From contig NZ_LT906479.1 in assembly GCF_900187015.1 (NCBI RefSeq), forward strand, positions 2,852,001 to 2,916,000: a stretch of 64,000 bases of DNA, given 5' to 3'. Position numbers and translations under genes: made by a program. The notes beneath the pieces are model-generated. The model was not told the DNA's origin and did no database searches. It worked only from the letters and a program-made list of their open reading frames with translations. Source of the stretch: Serratia ficaria (GTDB taxonomy: Bacteria; Pseudomonadota; Gammaproteobacteria; Enterobacterales; Enterobacteriaceae). Positions 63,757 to 64,000 of this stretch are shown here, piece after piece (positions within the stretch are counted from its first letter, which is position 1; every line of letters starts with the position of its first letter).

Positions 63757-64000
63757 TCACTTCTTCAGGCGCACCCAGATGAGCGGATTGGTGCCAACCA
63801 CGTTGTGGTCCCGTACGCACTGCAGTACCTCATCGTCGATTTTCAGCACCGCCCCTTCGGAGTAATTCTGATTCCGGTAGACGCAGCAGCGGTTGCAGGC
63901 CTGAGTTTCGGCGTTTTTCGCCGCCCCCCAAATTTCTGGCGAAACCGGCAGCACCACATCCACGTCACCGCGATGGGCGCCGGCCGCGCCGGAAACCAAC
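63757..64000 (-). CDS. ynjH: DUF1496 protein YnjH (5' end outside window)
   Basis: The visible 80 codons end in NPLIWVRLKK and include QACNRCCVYRNQNYSEGAVLKIDDEVLQC (abridged to the conserved CNxCCVY and NYSEGAV motifs), matching E. coli YnjH. The N-terminus, expected to carry a signal peptide, lies beyond position 64000. The cysteines suggest an exported, disulfide-bonded protein. It is convergent with nudG. Confidence 0.88.
   Translation of the reverse strand, partial: LVSGAAGAHRGDVDVVLPVSPEIWGAAKNAETQACNRCCVYRNQNYSEGAVLKIDDEVLQCVRDHNVVGTNPLIWVRLKK

Overview
The window reads as chromosome of a Serratia species close to S. marcescens. The evidence is an enterobacterial gene order (acnA, cysB, topA, yciN, sohB, yciK, btuR, rluB, yciO, rnm, trp, ompW, yciC, yciB, yciA, tonB, yciI, clsA, yciU, opp, ychE, adhE, tdk, hns, galU, rssB, rssA, ychJ, purU, tRNA-Tyr, xthA, nudG, ynjH), high GC in the core genes, a trp operon with separate trpG and trpD as classically described in Serratia, and a Rap1a/Tai-type immunity protein, a family named in S. 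marcescens.

Layout. 1-8.7 kb: acnA (3' end cut by the window), an AT-richer island with a Tlde1-like L,D-transpeptidase effector and two small membrane proteins, then cysB, topA and yciN. 8.7-12.5 kb: sohB, yciK, btuR, rluB. 12.5-14.7 kb: a second accessory island with the first 43 codons of what looks like a tyrosine recombinase, a translationally coupled DUF1493 pair, a broken alpha/beta hydrolase and an orphan Rap1a/Tai-like immunity gene. 14.7-23.3 kb: yciO, rnm and the complete trp operon with its TrpR operator, leader peptide and attenuator. 23.4-31.2 kb: a BON lipoprotein, ompW, YkgJ-family protein, yciC, a SulP transporter, yciB, yciA, tonB, queH, yciI. 31.3-37.3 kb: an accessory stretch with an ACMSD-like amidohydrolase, a phage-tailspike-like beta-helix protein, a TetR regulator with a palindromic operator, a frameshifted SmvA-like efflux pump and a Dps-like protein. 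37.3-47 kb: yciY, clsA, yciU and the opp operon with two tandem oppA copies. 47.7-60.6 kb: ychE, adhE, tdk, hns, a galU-ugd-epimerase cluster, rssB, rssA, ychJ, purU. 60.7-61.7 kb: two tRNA-Tyr genes followed by three 174-bp tandem repeats, each carrying a copy of the tRNA 3' end, comparable to the E. coli tyrTV/rtT locus. 61.8-64 kb: a LOG-family gene, xthA, nudG and the 3' part of ynjH.

Working together. trpE/G/D/C/B/A make tryptophan from chorismate. oppABCDF import oligopeptides. galU-ugd-epimerase turn glucose-1-phosphate into UDP-glucuronate and probably UDP-galacturonate for envelope sugars. RssB controls RpoS turnover in E. coli and sits beside rssA here too. The accessory islands share a theme of interbacterial competition (a periplasmic peptidoglycan effector, candidate immunity proteins, an orphan immunity protein) and of phage-derived or decaying genes. 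Most starts were chosen from Shine-Dalgarno spacing and from homologue lengths recalled from family knowledge; no database search was possible.
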